This document shows positions 34,028-42,867 of a stretch of 64,000 bases of DNA, in pieces. The DNA comes from Lysobacter capsici (GTDB taxonomy: Bacteria > Pseudomonadota > Gammaproteobacteria > Xanthomonadales > Xanthomonadaceae), in contig NZ_CP076103.1 of the NCBI RefSeq assembly GCF_018732085.1, positions 186,001-250,000 on the forward strand. Reading direction: 5' to 3'. Both the position numbers and the translations under genes were made by a program. Under the pieces are notes generated by a model. It saw nothing but the letters and a program-made list of their open reading frames with translations. It was not told where the DNA came from and ran no database searches. How positions within the stretch are numbered: the stretch's first letter is position 1; each line of letters opens with the position of its first letter.

Positions 34028-35626
34028 TCAATCCATCGCATCGAACCGCAACTCGCCGTCGTAGCCGCAACTGAGCAGCCGCCCATCGGCAAGTTCGATC
34101 GCATCGGTGGCGAAGTTCGCATGCCGGCGTTCGGCGATCACTCCGCCGCGTTCGAGCGACCACAGCCGCACACGCCCGTCCTCGCCGCAGCTGACCAACC
34201 GACCGTCGTCCAGCCAGCGGACCCGGCGCACCGCCGCGTCGTGCGCCTGCCAATCGCGGACCGCGACGAAGCGACCGCCGTGCAGTTCGAGCAGCCGAAC
34301 CCGCCCGGCGATGTCGCCGATCGCGACGCAATGCGTCGCGAGTGATCCGCGCGACGGCGGATTGACTCGTGCATCCACACTGCGCAGCGGCGTCGCTCCG
34401 CTCCACACATCCAGACAGCTCTGCGACCGCGCATCCCACAACCGCAGTTCGCCGTCTTCCGAAGTGCTGACCAGACGCCCCGCATCGAGTCCGCACAACG
34501 ACCACACCCAACCGCGATGACCGCGCAAGTCGCCGACATGCTCACCGTCCCGCGACCACAACGCGATGCGCGCATCGGCGCCGCCGCTGGCCAGCCACCC
34601 GTCGTCGAGCCGCAGCAGCGACAGCACCGCCGCATCGTGCGCGGCGACTTCGCCGACGCACTCGCCGCGGCGCAGATCCCACCAGCGCAGGCTGCGATCG
34701 CGCGATACCGAGGCCAAGCGATCGCGGCCGACTTCGCACACGCCCAGCACCGACTGCCGATGATCGAGCAGTCGCGCCTGCAGCGCGCCCTCGGGCGACC
34801 ATACCCGGATCGCCGCATCGCGCCCGCTGCTGACGATGCGCCCGTCGCGCAGGCGCGCCAGGCTCCACACATAACCGTCGTGGCCCGGTGAGAACGCGGC
34901 CGGTGCCGCAACCGGCGCCGGCCGCTCGCGCCGGTACAACAGATCGCTGCGCAGGATGTGCTTGACCCCACGCGTGACCGCTTCGCCGGCATGCCACAGC
35001 GCATGATCGAACACGATCAGCAGGCCGGCGCGCGGCCGCACTCGCGCGACGACCGGCGGCGCGTCGTCGGCTCCGCCTTGCGGGCCTTGCGCATAGAACA
35101 CGGTGTCGCCGCCGTCGAAGGCCTCGCCGTCGGTGAGATAGATCATGAACGTCAGGCGCGTGCGCTCATCGGCGCCGCGGTGATGCACGCCGTCCTGATG
35201 GATGTTGAAGCGCTGGCCCAGCCGATAGCGGCACAGGCGCAGCCGTTCGTTGAGCGCGTGCAGGCGCCAGCCGGCGCCGTCGGCATCGACCAGCCGCTCG
35301 GGCGCGTACGCGCGCAGGCGTTCGAACAGACGACGCGCGAGCGCATCGTCATCGAGCACCTGGCGATCGTTGTTGCGGTACGAAGGCGGATAGTCGCTGC
35401 CGGCGCCGACGAAACCGCGCGCTTCGGCGGCATCGATCAGGGCTGCGCATTCCTCGGTGTTGAGGAAACCGTGGACCAGCAGGCAATGGCCCATGGCCGC
35501 AGGCAGCGGCTGCTCGGTGTCCAGCTCGGCAGGCGCGGTGGCGAGCGGCCTGGCAAGCTCGTTGTCTTGGGCAGGCAAGGGCCTGCCGGCCCGCGAGGGC
35601 TGGAGCGGTTGGGCTGCGGCGTTCAT
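34028..35626 (-). CDS. 2-oxoglutarate/Fe(II) dioxygenase fused to a WD40 beta-propeller
   Basis: This is a 532-residue cytosolic protein. Residues about 45-235 form a prolyl-4-hydroxylase-like dioxygenase. The iron ligands are His143 and Asp145 (IHQDG) and His212 (LWHAGE), and Lys222 is the probable 2-oxoglutarate anchor. From about residue 248 to the end there are seven WD40-like blades, each with a D-G-R-(I/L)-(V/A)-S segment followed by R-(V/L)-W (for example GRLVSTSEDGELRLWD). Dioxygenases of this type hydroxylate Pro or other protein side chains. The propeller may recruit the substrate. This domain pairing is unusual in bacteria as far as I know. No operon partner is evident. Confidence 0.85.
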   Translation of the reverse strand: MNAAAQPLQPSRAGRPLPAQDNELARPLATAPAELDTEQPLPAAMGHCLLVHGFLNTEECAALIDAAEARGFVGAGSDYPPSYRNNDRQVLDDDALARRLFERLRAYAPERLVDADGAGWRLHALNERLRLCRYRLGQRFNIHQDGVHHRGADERTRLTFMIYLTDGEAFDGGDTVFYAQGPQGGADDAPPVVARVRPRAGLLIVFDHALWHAGEAVTRGVKHILRSDLLYRRERPAPVAAPAAFSPGHDGYVWSLARLRDGRIVSSGRDAAIRVWSPEGALQARLLDHRQSVLGVCEVGRDRLASVSRDRSLRWWDLRRGECVGEVAAHDAAVLSLLRLDDGWLASGGADARIALWSRDGEHVGDLRGHRGWVWSLCGLDAGRLVSTSEDGELRLWDARSQSCLDVWSGATPLRSVDARVNPPSRGSLATHCVAIGDIAGRVRLLELHGGRFVAVRDWQAHDAAVRRVRWLDDGRLVSCGEDGRVRLWSLERGGVIAERRHANFATDAIELADGRLLSCGYDGELRFDAMD

Positions 35627-36062
35627 GACAAGACTCGATAAGGCGGCGAACCAACGGGTTCGCCCGGCCGCGGCGATGCGCTCGCTGCCGACCTTACTCC
35701 GGCCGGTGGCGGCCGTCGAGAGCGAGCGGCGACACGCGCCGACACGCGCGCGTGGAAACGACTTCGCAGCGCGAACGGTTCACCGGCGGCGACGGATCGC
35801 ATGCTTCGATCGACGCAGCGCGCGATTGCCTTGCCACTATCGGTTGCATCCGCCGCCGCGTGTGCGATCGCGTGGTTGCGCATTTCACATCCGCCGTCGC
35901 AGTTACTTTTGATCGATGCGAATCGCTTATGCAGTCCGCGCACGATGGAGCGCGACGAAGACGCATACGAAAGTGGCGTAGTCAATGCACACACCGATAA
36001 AAACGAAGTGCAATCCATGACCCGCATCAACGAATCGCTTGTGACGAATAACGTTTTATGAG

Positions 36063-36090
36063 TTGTCGAATAAATATTCCCGTCTAGGCT
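36063..36090 (+). promoter_or_regulatory. Candidate promoter of the subtilase gene with leader hairpin
   Basis: TTGTCG, a 16-base spacer and TAGGCT lie in a locally A/T-rich patch of the otherwise empty 35627-36229 gap. A hairpin (GCGGACA/TGTCCGC, 36098-36117) follows immediately and would be at the 5' end of the transcript. The gap has no other recognisable feature. Confidence 0.3.
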
Positions 36091-36229
36091 GCGTAACGCG
36101 GACATAGCGCTGTCCGCCGACACGTCCGGACGCACTCGCGTAAGACAGTCATTCAGCTCTATCGCGAGATGGGGACCAGGACGGTTCCGCCGCAACCTGC
36201 GGCCAACGAAACCTCACGGGAGTTTCGCA

Positions 36230-37603
36230 ATGTCTTCGCACCTCAAGCCTCGTCTGCACCTGCTTGCGCTCGCCACTGTCGCCGTTCTCGCCGCCGCGCC
36301 GGCATTCGCCGCCGATCGCGTCAATCTCACCAGTCTCGATCCCGACCGGCCGGTGGCCGGTTTCATCGTCGCCTACAAGTCGGGCACGCCCAAGAGCCTG
36401 GATCTGCAGCGTCAGCTCGACACCGCCGTGCGCACGCTCGGCCAGAAAGACCTGACCATCAAGCGCGTACGTCCGGTCTCGACCGGCGGCGAGCTGATCG
36501 AAGTCAGCCGTCCGCTCGACGTCGTCGCCGCGACCACATTGATGCAGCAGATCGCGTCCAATCCCGACGTGGCATACATCGAGCCCAATTCGTGGTTCAC
36601 CGTCGCCTTGACGCCGAACGATCCCAACTATCCCTCGCAGTTCGGCCTGAGCGGCACCTGGGGCATTCGCGCCAACACCGCCTGGGACAACACCTATCAG
36701 GGCCAGGGCACGATCATCGCGGTGGTCGATACCGGCATCACCAGCCATCCGGATCTGGCCGCCAACCTGACCTCGCCGCTCGGCTATGACTTCATCAGCA
36801 ACGTCACCGCCGCCGCCGACGGCAACGGCCGCGACAGCGATCCGAGCGATCCGGGCGATTTCTGCAGCCCGAATCCGTCGAGCTGGCACGGCACCCACGT
36901 GACCGGCATCGCCGCGGCGGTGACCAACAACGCGGTCGGCGTCGCCGGCACCGCGTTCAAGGCCAAAGTGCTGAGTGTGCGCGTGCTCGGCAAGTGCGGC
37001 GGCAGCCTGGCCGATATCGCCGACGGCATCACCTGGGCCTCGGGCGGCACGGTCGCCGGCGTGCCGTCGGTCGGCGCCAACAAGGCCACCGTCATCAACA
37101 TGAGCCTGGGCGGCAGCGGCGTGTGCAGCTCGACCTTCCAGACCGCGATCAACGGTGCGGTCCTGACGCGCGGCGTGACAGTGGTCGTAGCGGCCGGCAA
37201 CAGCAACGCCAACGCGGCCAACTTCCAGCCGGCCAGCTGCGCCAACGTGATCAACGTCGGCGCCACCACCTCGGCCGGCGTGCGCGCCAGCTTCTCCAAC
37301 TGGGGACCGTCGGTGGACGTGGCGGCGCCGGGCGCGAGCATCCTGTCGACGCTCAACACCGGCACCACCACGATAGGCTCGCCGACCTACGTGAACTACA
37401 GCGGCACCTCGATGGCGGCGCCGTTCGTGGCCGGCGTGGTCGCGCTGATGAAGTCCAAGCCGGGCGGCGCGAGCCTGACGCCGGCGCAGATCGAGACGAT
37501 CATCAAGGCGCCCGCGAACATAACGCCGTTCCCGTCGGTGCAGAACCCGGCGATCGGCTCGGGCATCCTCAACGCGGACAAGGCGACCGACGCGGTTCCG
37601 TAA
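36230..37603 (+). CDS. Secreted subtilisin-like serine protease (S8 family)
   Basis: This is a 457-residue preproprotein. The signal peptide is residues 1-27 (ending APAFA). An inhibitor-like propeptide covers about 40-120 (VAYIEPN end). The catalytic domain has Asp167 (VVDTGI), His220 (WHGTHVTG) and Ser394 (SGTSMAAP). Asn324 in AAGNSNA is the probable oxyanion residue. It lacks the C-terminal P/proprotein domain found in longer xanthomonad subtilases. It is likely exported for extracellular proteolysis. It is a single gene with its own terminator. Confidence 0.93.
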   Translation: MSSHLKPRLHLLALATVAVLAAAPAFAADRVNLTSLDPDRPVAGFIVAYKSGTPKSLDLQRQLDTAVRTLGQKDLTIKRVRPVSTGGELIEVSRPLDVVAATTLMQQIASNPDVAYIEPNSWFTVALTPNDPNYPSQFGLSGTWGIRANTAWDNTYQGQGTIIAVVDTGITSHPDLAANLTSPLGYDFISNVTAAADGNGRDSDPSDPGDFCSPNPSSWHGTHVTGIAAAVTNNAVGVAGTAFKAKVLSVRVLGKCGGSLADIADGITWASGGTVAGVPSVGANKATVINMSLGGSGVCSSTFQTAINGAVLTRGVTVVVAAGNSNANAANFQPASCANVINVGATTSAGVRASFSNWGPSVDVAAPGASILSTLNTGTTTIGSPTYVNYSGTSMAAPFVAGVVALMKSKPGGASLTPAQIETIIKAPANITPFPSVQNPAIGSGILNADKATDAVP

Positions 37604-37633
37604 GTCCGGTCCGTGCTCGCGCGCAGTACCACG

Positions 37634-37662
37634 GAACCCCGGCTTCGGCCGGGGTTCTTTGT
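37634..37662 (+). terminator. Rho-independent terminator after the subtilase gene
   Basis: GAACCCCGGC and GCCGGGGTTC form a perfect 10-bp stem with a stable TTCG tetraloop, followed by TTTGT. It lies 31 bases after the stop codon. Confidence 0.9.
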
Positions 37663-38011
37663 GCATCGCCCGGGTCGCGCCGATCGCCTGCGACCTCGCG
37701 CGACCGAGCGCGCAGCGATCTCGCGCATCCGTATACGATCCGGCCCCGCGCAATCCCTTGATGCATTGCGCAATCGCGCACGCGCCGATTCACGCAATGC
37801 GATGACGACGGCGCTGCTCAGTCGCGCGCATCGATGCCGACTTTCGTCGCGGGCACCATGGCGCGCCGCGCGTCGAAAACACGCTGTGCGCGCATGAACG
37901 CGCAACGCGCGTGATTGCCATCACGCTCCGGCGGGGCCGATGTCGCCACCGCGTCGCGCTCGTGATTGTTTCGCGCGGTCATGTTGCATCGCCGCATCGG
38001 TGTCTTTCGGT

Positions 38012-38025
38012 TGACAGCGCTGTCA
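38012..38025. promoter_or_regulatory. LacI-family operator palindrome TGACAGCGCTGTCA
   Basis: This perfect 14-bp palindrome with central CG lies 126 bases before the TonB-receptor start. The preceding T makes TTGACA, and TACAAG lies 18 bases after it, so the operator overlaps a plausible -35 element as a repressor site should. It differs from the palindrome at 17000-17015 only at the two inner purine/pyrimidine positions. The local LacI regulator at 42868-43896 is the obvious candidate. The rest of the 37604-38150 gap holds only the terminator described at 37634. Confidence 0.7.
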
Positions 38026-38150
38026 TGGCCGCGCTACAAGCTTCCCGCACGGCTACCGGCCGGCTGCGCATGCGCGCGCTCGGGTCTGGGTTGCTCTCAA
38101 GCACGACAACACGATCGGCCTGCAAGCCGACACCGGGAGGGGACGTTTTG

Positions 38151-40826
38151 ATGAAGGTGTCCAAGCAGGCGCGCGCGCGCTGTTCGAACTTGAGTTTCGC
38201 GATCTTCGCCGTGTTGCTGGCCGGGCAGGCCGCCGCCCAGGACGCCGCCGCGCCGGCCGATACGAAAGCCGCATCGGACACGCAAGCCACCGACCTGGAT
38301 TCGGTGATCGTCACCGTCGAACGCCGCGAACAGAGCCTGCAGAAGTACGCCGGCACCGCGCAGGCGTTGTCGCAGGACGATCTGCGCGGCCTGGGCATCA
38401 ACAACGAACTGCGCCAGCTCCAGGTCGCCGTGCCCGGCCTGAGCATCGCGAATCAAGAGGGCGCGACCGAAGTCTTCATCCGCGGCGTGGGTTCGTCCAA
38501 CAACACCGAACTCGGCGATCCGGGTGCGGCGCCGCACGTCAACGGCGCCTACATCCCGCGGCCGCGCGGCCTGGGCGGCATGTTCTACGATCTGGAACGC
38601 GTCGAAATCAACAAGGGCCCGCAAGGTACGCTGCGCGGCCGCAATGCGCTGGCCGGAACGCTCAACATCGTGACCAAGCGGCCCGAACTGGGCGGCGATT
38701 TCAGCGGCTACGTGCAGGGCGAAGTCGGCAACCGCGATCAGACAGGCTACGAGACCGCGCTGAATTTCCCGCTCGGCGACTACGCCGCGCTGCGCTTTGC
38801 CGGCTACCACATCGAGAAGGAAGCCGGCTTCAAGAACGCCGGCCTGTACCAGCATCTCAAACCCGCCGGCATCCAGGACGACAGCGCCGGGCGCCTGTCG
38901 TTCCTGTACGAACCCGACGACAAGCTGTCGGTGTTCGCGATGCTCGACGTCGGCCGCGAACTGGGCACCGGCTATCCCGGCGCGGGCGTGTTCGAAGCCG
39001 CGCAGGCCGGCTTCAAGCCCGACGACATCGACATGCGGTCGGTGGTGTACCGCGGCGTGCAGGGCAAGGTCGACAACAAGCTGTGGGGCTTCCAGGGCAC
39101 GGTGCGCTACGACTTCGGCGGGGTGAACCTGGAATACAACGGCAGTTATCGCGACGTCGATTATTTCCAGATCAACTCCGGTTCGGTCGGCAACACCTGG
39201 CCCGGCCGCGATCTGAGCCTGCGCCCGCCGGGCGCGCCGGCGAGCGCGGGCGGTATCGACTACGACGTTTTCAACACCAACTACCTGCAGGCGCGTTCGC
39301 AGGCGCAGACCCACGAACTGCGCCTGTCGTCCGACGACGACGCGCGTTTCCGCTGGACCACCGGCGGCTTCTATTTCCACGAGAAGCAGCAGGTCGGTTT
39401 CATGTCGCTGACCGACAAGGGCGCGTTCTACTCGGGCACCGAATTCACCATGCCCGATGTCGACGGCAAGTCGTGGGCGGCGTTCGGCGACGGCACCTTC
39501 GACGTCAACGAGCGCTTGCGGGTCAAGGGCGGCCTGCGCTACACCGACGAGCGCAAGTCGCGCGACGGCATCGGCGGCAACTGGACCATCGGCCTGGGCG
39601 GCGACGGCGGCGTGTTCCAGACCCGATTGGGCACCGAAGGCTTCAAGCCGACCTTGCTCGACCGGCCCAATTTCAACACCACCGGCCTGACCAGCAATGC
39701 CGACATGGCGCGCTTCCTGTTGCAGGGCATCGTCCAGGCCGGCGCGCGCGACACCATGCAGCAGCAGTTGCAGGGCATCGTCGACGGCAGCCGTCCGAAC
39801 GGCACCTGCATCGATCGCCCCGATATCGGCGGCAACACCGTCGACTGCCCGGCCAACGGCCAGCACAGCTTCATCGCACTCGGCATTCCGTCGGAACAGC
39901 ACGGCTCCAGCGCGTTCGACTTCCTCGACTGGCGGGTGGGCTTCGAATACGACCTGAGCGATCGCAACCTGCTGTACGCGACGGTTTCCACCGGCCACAA
40001 GGCCGGCGGTTTCAACGACAGCTTCGACGTCAACGCGATCCCGGAGACGTACAAGCCCGAGGAACTGACCGCGTTCGAAATCGGCTCGAAGAACAGCTTC
40101 GAATTCCTCGGCCGCACCTCGACCTTCAACATCAGCGGTTTCTACTACGACTACGCCGATCAGGTGTTCCAGGACCTGACCGTGATCGCGTTCAATCCCG
40201 ACGGCGAAGCCACCGGCTTCGCTTTGGTCAATCGCAACGTCGGCAAGTCCGAGTTGTACGGCATCGAGGCCGAGAGCCGGCTGCGATTCGGCGGCGGCTT
40301 CACCCTCGACCTCAACGCCCTGTACTTGCAGACCGAAATCAAGAAAGGCGTGGTCGCCGACGTGCGCAGCCAGGACTTCGGCAACGGCGGCATCACCTCG
40401 CAGATCGACCTGACCGGCAACGAGCTGCCGCTGTCGTCGAAGTTCACCTTCAACGCGCGCCTGCAACACGCCATCGATTTCAGCCGCGGCACCTTCGACT
40501 GGCAGGTGCTCGCGGCCTATCGCTCCTCGTTCTTCCTGACCCAGTACAACGATCGCGACGTGACCTTCCTGCGCGACACCCAGGGCACGGTCGACCGGAT
40601 CGAGGATGCGGCCACGGCCGGTTTCCCGGACGAGCAGAAGGGCTTTACCCAGATCAACGCCGGCGCCGGCTTCACCACCCTCGACGGCGCGTGGCGCTTC
40701 GAGCTGTGGGGCAGCAACCTGACCAACAAGGACGTGTCGCAGAAAGCGCTGGTCGGCTCAGGCGTCAACGTGCGCTTCCTCAACGATGCGCGCAGCTATG
40801 GCATGAGGGTGCGTTGGAATTTCTGA
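38151..40826 (+). CDS. TonB-dependent outer-membrane receptor of a glucan/glucoside locus
   Basis: This 891-residue protein starts at the ATG at 38151, with GGGAGGGG about 8 bases upstream. It has a signal peptide (ending AGQAAAQ), a TonB-box-like LDSVIVTVERREQSLQ, a plug (VFIRGVGSSNN, GPQGTLRGRNALAGTLNIVT) and a beta-barrel ending RVRWNF. The plug wording (RGVGS, GRNA..G.LN) is that of the FecA/xanthomonad carbohydrate-type receptors. The symporter and GH3 glucosidase downstream suggest a beta-glucan-derived oligosaccharide as ligand, which is inference. A LacI-type operator sits in its promoter. Confidence 0.9.
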   Translation: MKVSKQARARCSNLSFAIFAVLLAGQAAAQDAAAPADTKAASDTQATDLDSVIVTVERREQSLQKYAGTAQALSQDDLRGLGINNELRQLQVAVPGLSIANQEGATEVFIRGVGSSNNTELGDPGAAPHVNGAYIPRPRGLGGMFYDLERVEINKGPQGTLRGRNALAGTLNIVTKRPELGGDFSGYVQGEVGNRDQTGYETALNFPLGDYAALRFAGYHIEKEAGFKNAGLYQHLKPAGIQDDSAGRLSFLYEPDDKLSVFAMLDVGRELGTGYPGAGVFEAAQAGFKPDDIDMRSVVYRGVQGKVDNKLWGFQGTVRYDFGGVNLEYNGSYRDVDYFQINSGSVGNTWPGRDLSLRPPGAPASAGGIDYDVFNTNYLQARSQAQTHELRLSSDDDARFRWTTGGFYFHEKQQVGFMSLTDKGAFYSGTEFTMPDVDGKSWAAFGDGTFDVNERLRVKGGLRYTDERKSRDGIGGNWTIGLGGDGGVFQTRLGTEGFKPTLLDRPNFNTTGLTSNADMARFLLQGIVQAGARDTMQQQLQGIVDGSRPNGTCIDRPDIGGNTVDCPANGQHSFIALGIPSEQHGSSAFDFLDWRVGFEYDLSDRNLLYATVSTGHKAGGFNDSFDVNAIPETYKPEELTAFEIGSKNSFEFLGRTSTFNISGFYYDYADQVFQDLTVIAFNPDGEATGFALVNRNVGKSELYGIEAESRLRFGGGFTLDLNALYLQTEIKKGVVADVRSQDFGNGGITSQIDLTGNELPLSSKFTFNARLQHAIDFSRGTFDWQVLAAYRSSFFLTQYNDRDVTFLRDTQGTVDRIEDAATAGFPDEQKGFTQINAGAGFTTLDGAWRFELWGSNLTNKDVSQKALVGSGVNVRFLNDARSYGMRVRWNF

Positions 40827-40966
40827 TCGCCGCCCGCAGGCGTCCGGCTTCGCCGCTTCGATCCGCGCACACCCCCATGGTGCGGGGGTCGGGGCGGCGG
40901 GGGTTTGTTGTTGCGCCTGACGATGCGGGGACGGCGCGACAACGAGATTCCGGCGTCTATCCAAGA

Positions 40967-41050
40967 CGTCATTCCCGCGAACGCGGGAATCCAGTGACTC
41001 TGACGCTGCCGCACGAAAGTCGCTGGATTCCCGCGTTCGCGGGAATGACG
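40967..41050. repeat. REP-like inverted pair (CGTCATTCCCGCGAACGCGGGAATCCAG)
   Basis: Two hairpin units face each other across about 25 bases. The left one reads CGTCATTCCCGCGAACGCGG, and the right one is its inverse and ends GGGAATGACG. They are related to the units at 3083-3240. They lie between the TonB receptor and the symporter. Confidence 0.85.
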
Positions 41051-41082
41051 AATTGAGAGATTCGAAGCGACATTCAATGCCC

Positions 41083-41110
41083 GACAAACGACAAACGACA
41101 AACGACAAAC
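41083..41110. repeat. GACAAAC heptamer tandem repeat
   Basis: Four exact copies of GACAAAC lie 49 bases upstream of the symporter start. The A-rich tract stands out in GC-rich surroundings and may lie in the leader of the symporter transcript. No other feature is visible in the 40827-41158 gap apart from the REP pair. Confidence 0.8.
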
Positions 41111-41158
41111 AACAGGCAATAAACCATCCGCAACACCGCCCACACCCCGCGGAGTTCC

Positions 41159-42721
41159 ATGAAACTTCCCTTGCTCGACACCATCATCGTCCTGGTCTAC
41201 CTCGCCGGCGTGTTCGCCCTCGCGCAATGGGTCTCGCGCGAAAAGGCCGGCCACGAGAAAACCGCCAAGGACTATTTTCTCGCCAGCAAGTCGCTGCCGT
41301 GGTGGGCGATCGGCGCGTCGTTGATCGCGGCCAACATCTCGGCCGAACAGATCATCGGCATGTCGGGCTCGGGCTATGCGCTGGGATTGGCGATCGCCTC
41401 CTACGAATGGATGGCGGCGGCGACGCTGCTGGTCGTCGGCAAGTTCTTCCTGCCGATCTTCCTGCGCAACGGCATCTACACCATGCCGCAGTTCCTGCAG
41501 GAGCGGTACGGCAACCGCATCCGCACCCTGATGGCGGTGTTCTGGCTCGGGCTGTACGTGTTCGTGAACCTGACCTCGATCGTGTGGCTGGGTTCGCTCG
41601 CGGTGGCGCAGGTGACCGGCATGGACCAGATGCTGGCGCTGGCGCTGCTCGGATTGTTCGCGCTCGCCTATCAGCTGTACGGCGGGCTCAAGGCGGTGGC
41701 GTTGACAGACATCGTGCAGGTCGCGCTGCTGGTGCTCGGCGGGCTCATGGTCGCCGGCCTGACCCTGAGCAAGATCGGCGACGGCGCGGGCGTGCTGGCC
41801 GGTTTCAACAAGCTCATGGCGACCCATCCGGACCACTTCAAGATGATCCTGTCGCCGGACAATCCGCACTACAAGGACCTGCCCGGCATCGGCGTGTTGC
41901 TCGGCGGCTTGTGGGTGATGCACGTGAGCTACTGGGGTTTCAACCAGTACATCATCCAGCGCGCGCTCGCGGCCAAGGACCTGCGCGAGGCGCAGAAGGG
42001 CATCGTGTTCGCCGCCGGGCTCAAGATCATCCTGCCGATCATCGTGGTGCTGCCGGGCATCGCCGCGCTAATGCTGGCGCCGGGTTTGCAACGCTCCGAC
42101 GATGCCTATCCGGCGATGATGACGCTGCTGCCCAGCGGCGTGCTCGGCCTGGTGTTCGCGGCGCTGGTCGCGGCGATCGTCGCTTCGCTGGCGTCGAAGA
42201 TCAATTCGGTCGCGACCATCTTCACCCTGGATTTCTACGCCAAGTACAAGCCGCAGGCGAGCGAGAAGCAGTTGGTGCGGGTCGGCCGCATCGCCGCGGC
42301 GGTGTCGATCGCGATCGCGATCGTGACCGCGCGGCCGCTGATCGGCGGCTTCGACCAGGGCTTCCAGTACATCCAGGAATACACCGGTTTCTTCACCCCG
42401 GGCATCGTGGTGATCTTCGTGCTCGGCCTGTTCTGGAAGCGCGCCAACGAAGCCGGCGCATTGGCCGCGGCGCTGGGTTCGTTCCTGTTGTCGCTCGCGT
42501 TGAAGTTCGCCTGGCCGGAGCTGCCGTTCGTCAATCGCGTCGGCGTGGTGTTCCTGCTCGCGGCCGCGCTGGCGGTGATCGTGTCGCTGGCGACGCCGTC
42601 GGGCGCCGGCCGCGACCGCATCCAGGGCGACGGGGTGAGCTTTGCGACTTCGCCGTCGTTCAATATCGCCGCGGTCGGTGTGCTGGCGATCCTGATCGCG
42701 CTGTACGCGCTGTTCTGGTGA
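41159..42721 (+). CDS. Sodium/sugar symporter (SSS family, SGLT-like)
   Basis: This 520-residue protein has about thirteen to fourteen hydrophobic helices. Motifs include KDYFLASKSLPWWAIGASLIAANISAEQIIGMSGSGYA near residues 40-80, the GLKAVALTDIVQ region, and the family signature-like GFNQYIIQRALAAKDLREAQKG. GGAG precedes the ATG. Relatives import glucose or galactose with sodium. Placed between the TonB receptor and the LacI/GH3 pair, it should bring hydrolysed sugar across the inner membrane. The gap to the TonB receptor is 332 bases and filled with repeats. Confidence 0.92.
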   Translation: MKLPLLDTIIVLVYLAGVFALAQWVSREKAGHEKTAKDYFLASKSLPWWAIGASLIAANISAEQIIGMSGSGYALGLAIASYEWMAAATLLVVGKFFLPIFLRNGIYTMPQFLQERYGNRIRTLMAVFWLGLYVFVNLTSIVWLGSLAVAQVTGMDQMLALALLGLFALAYQLYGGLKAVALTDIVQVALLVLGGLMVAGLTLSKIGDGAGVLAGFNKLMATHPDHFKMILSPDNPHYKDLPGIGVLLGGLWVMHVSYWGFNQYIIQRALAAKDLREAQKGIVFAAGLKIILPIIVVLPGIAALMLAPGLQRSDDAYPAMMTLLPSGVLGLVFAALVAAIVASLASKINSVATIFTLDFYAKYKPQASEKQLVRVGRIAAAVSIAIAIVTARPLIGGFDQGFQYIQEYTGFFTPGIVVIFVLGLFWKRANEAGALAAALGSFLLSLALKFAWPELPFVNRVGVVFLLAAALAVIVSLATPSGAGRDRIQGDGVSFATSPSFNIAAVGVLAILIALYALFW

Positions 42722-42867
42722 AGGCGGCGGCGCGAACGTTCGCGTCCAGGCAGGTCGCGTCCACGTCGGTCGCGACCGCGCCGTCCGCGTACAGGCGCGC
42801 CGTACTCAGCGCAGCTGCGCAAGGCTTTTTCGCAGCGGGCGTGCGCGCTGTCCGCCGACGCGACGCC

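Noticed and set aside
40796..41923. 375-codon minus-strand frame over the symporter start
   Set aside because: It is antisense to the symporter, runs through the REP pair and is His/Gln/Arg-rich, which is typical of a shadow frame.
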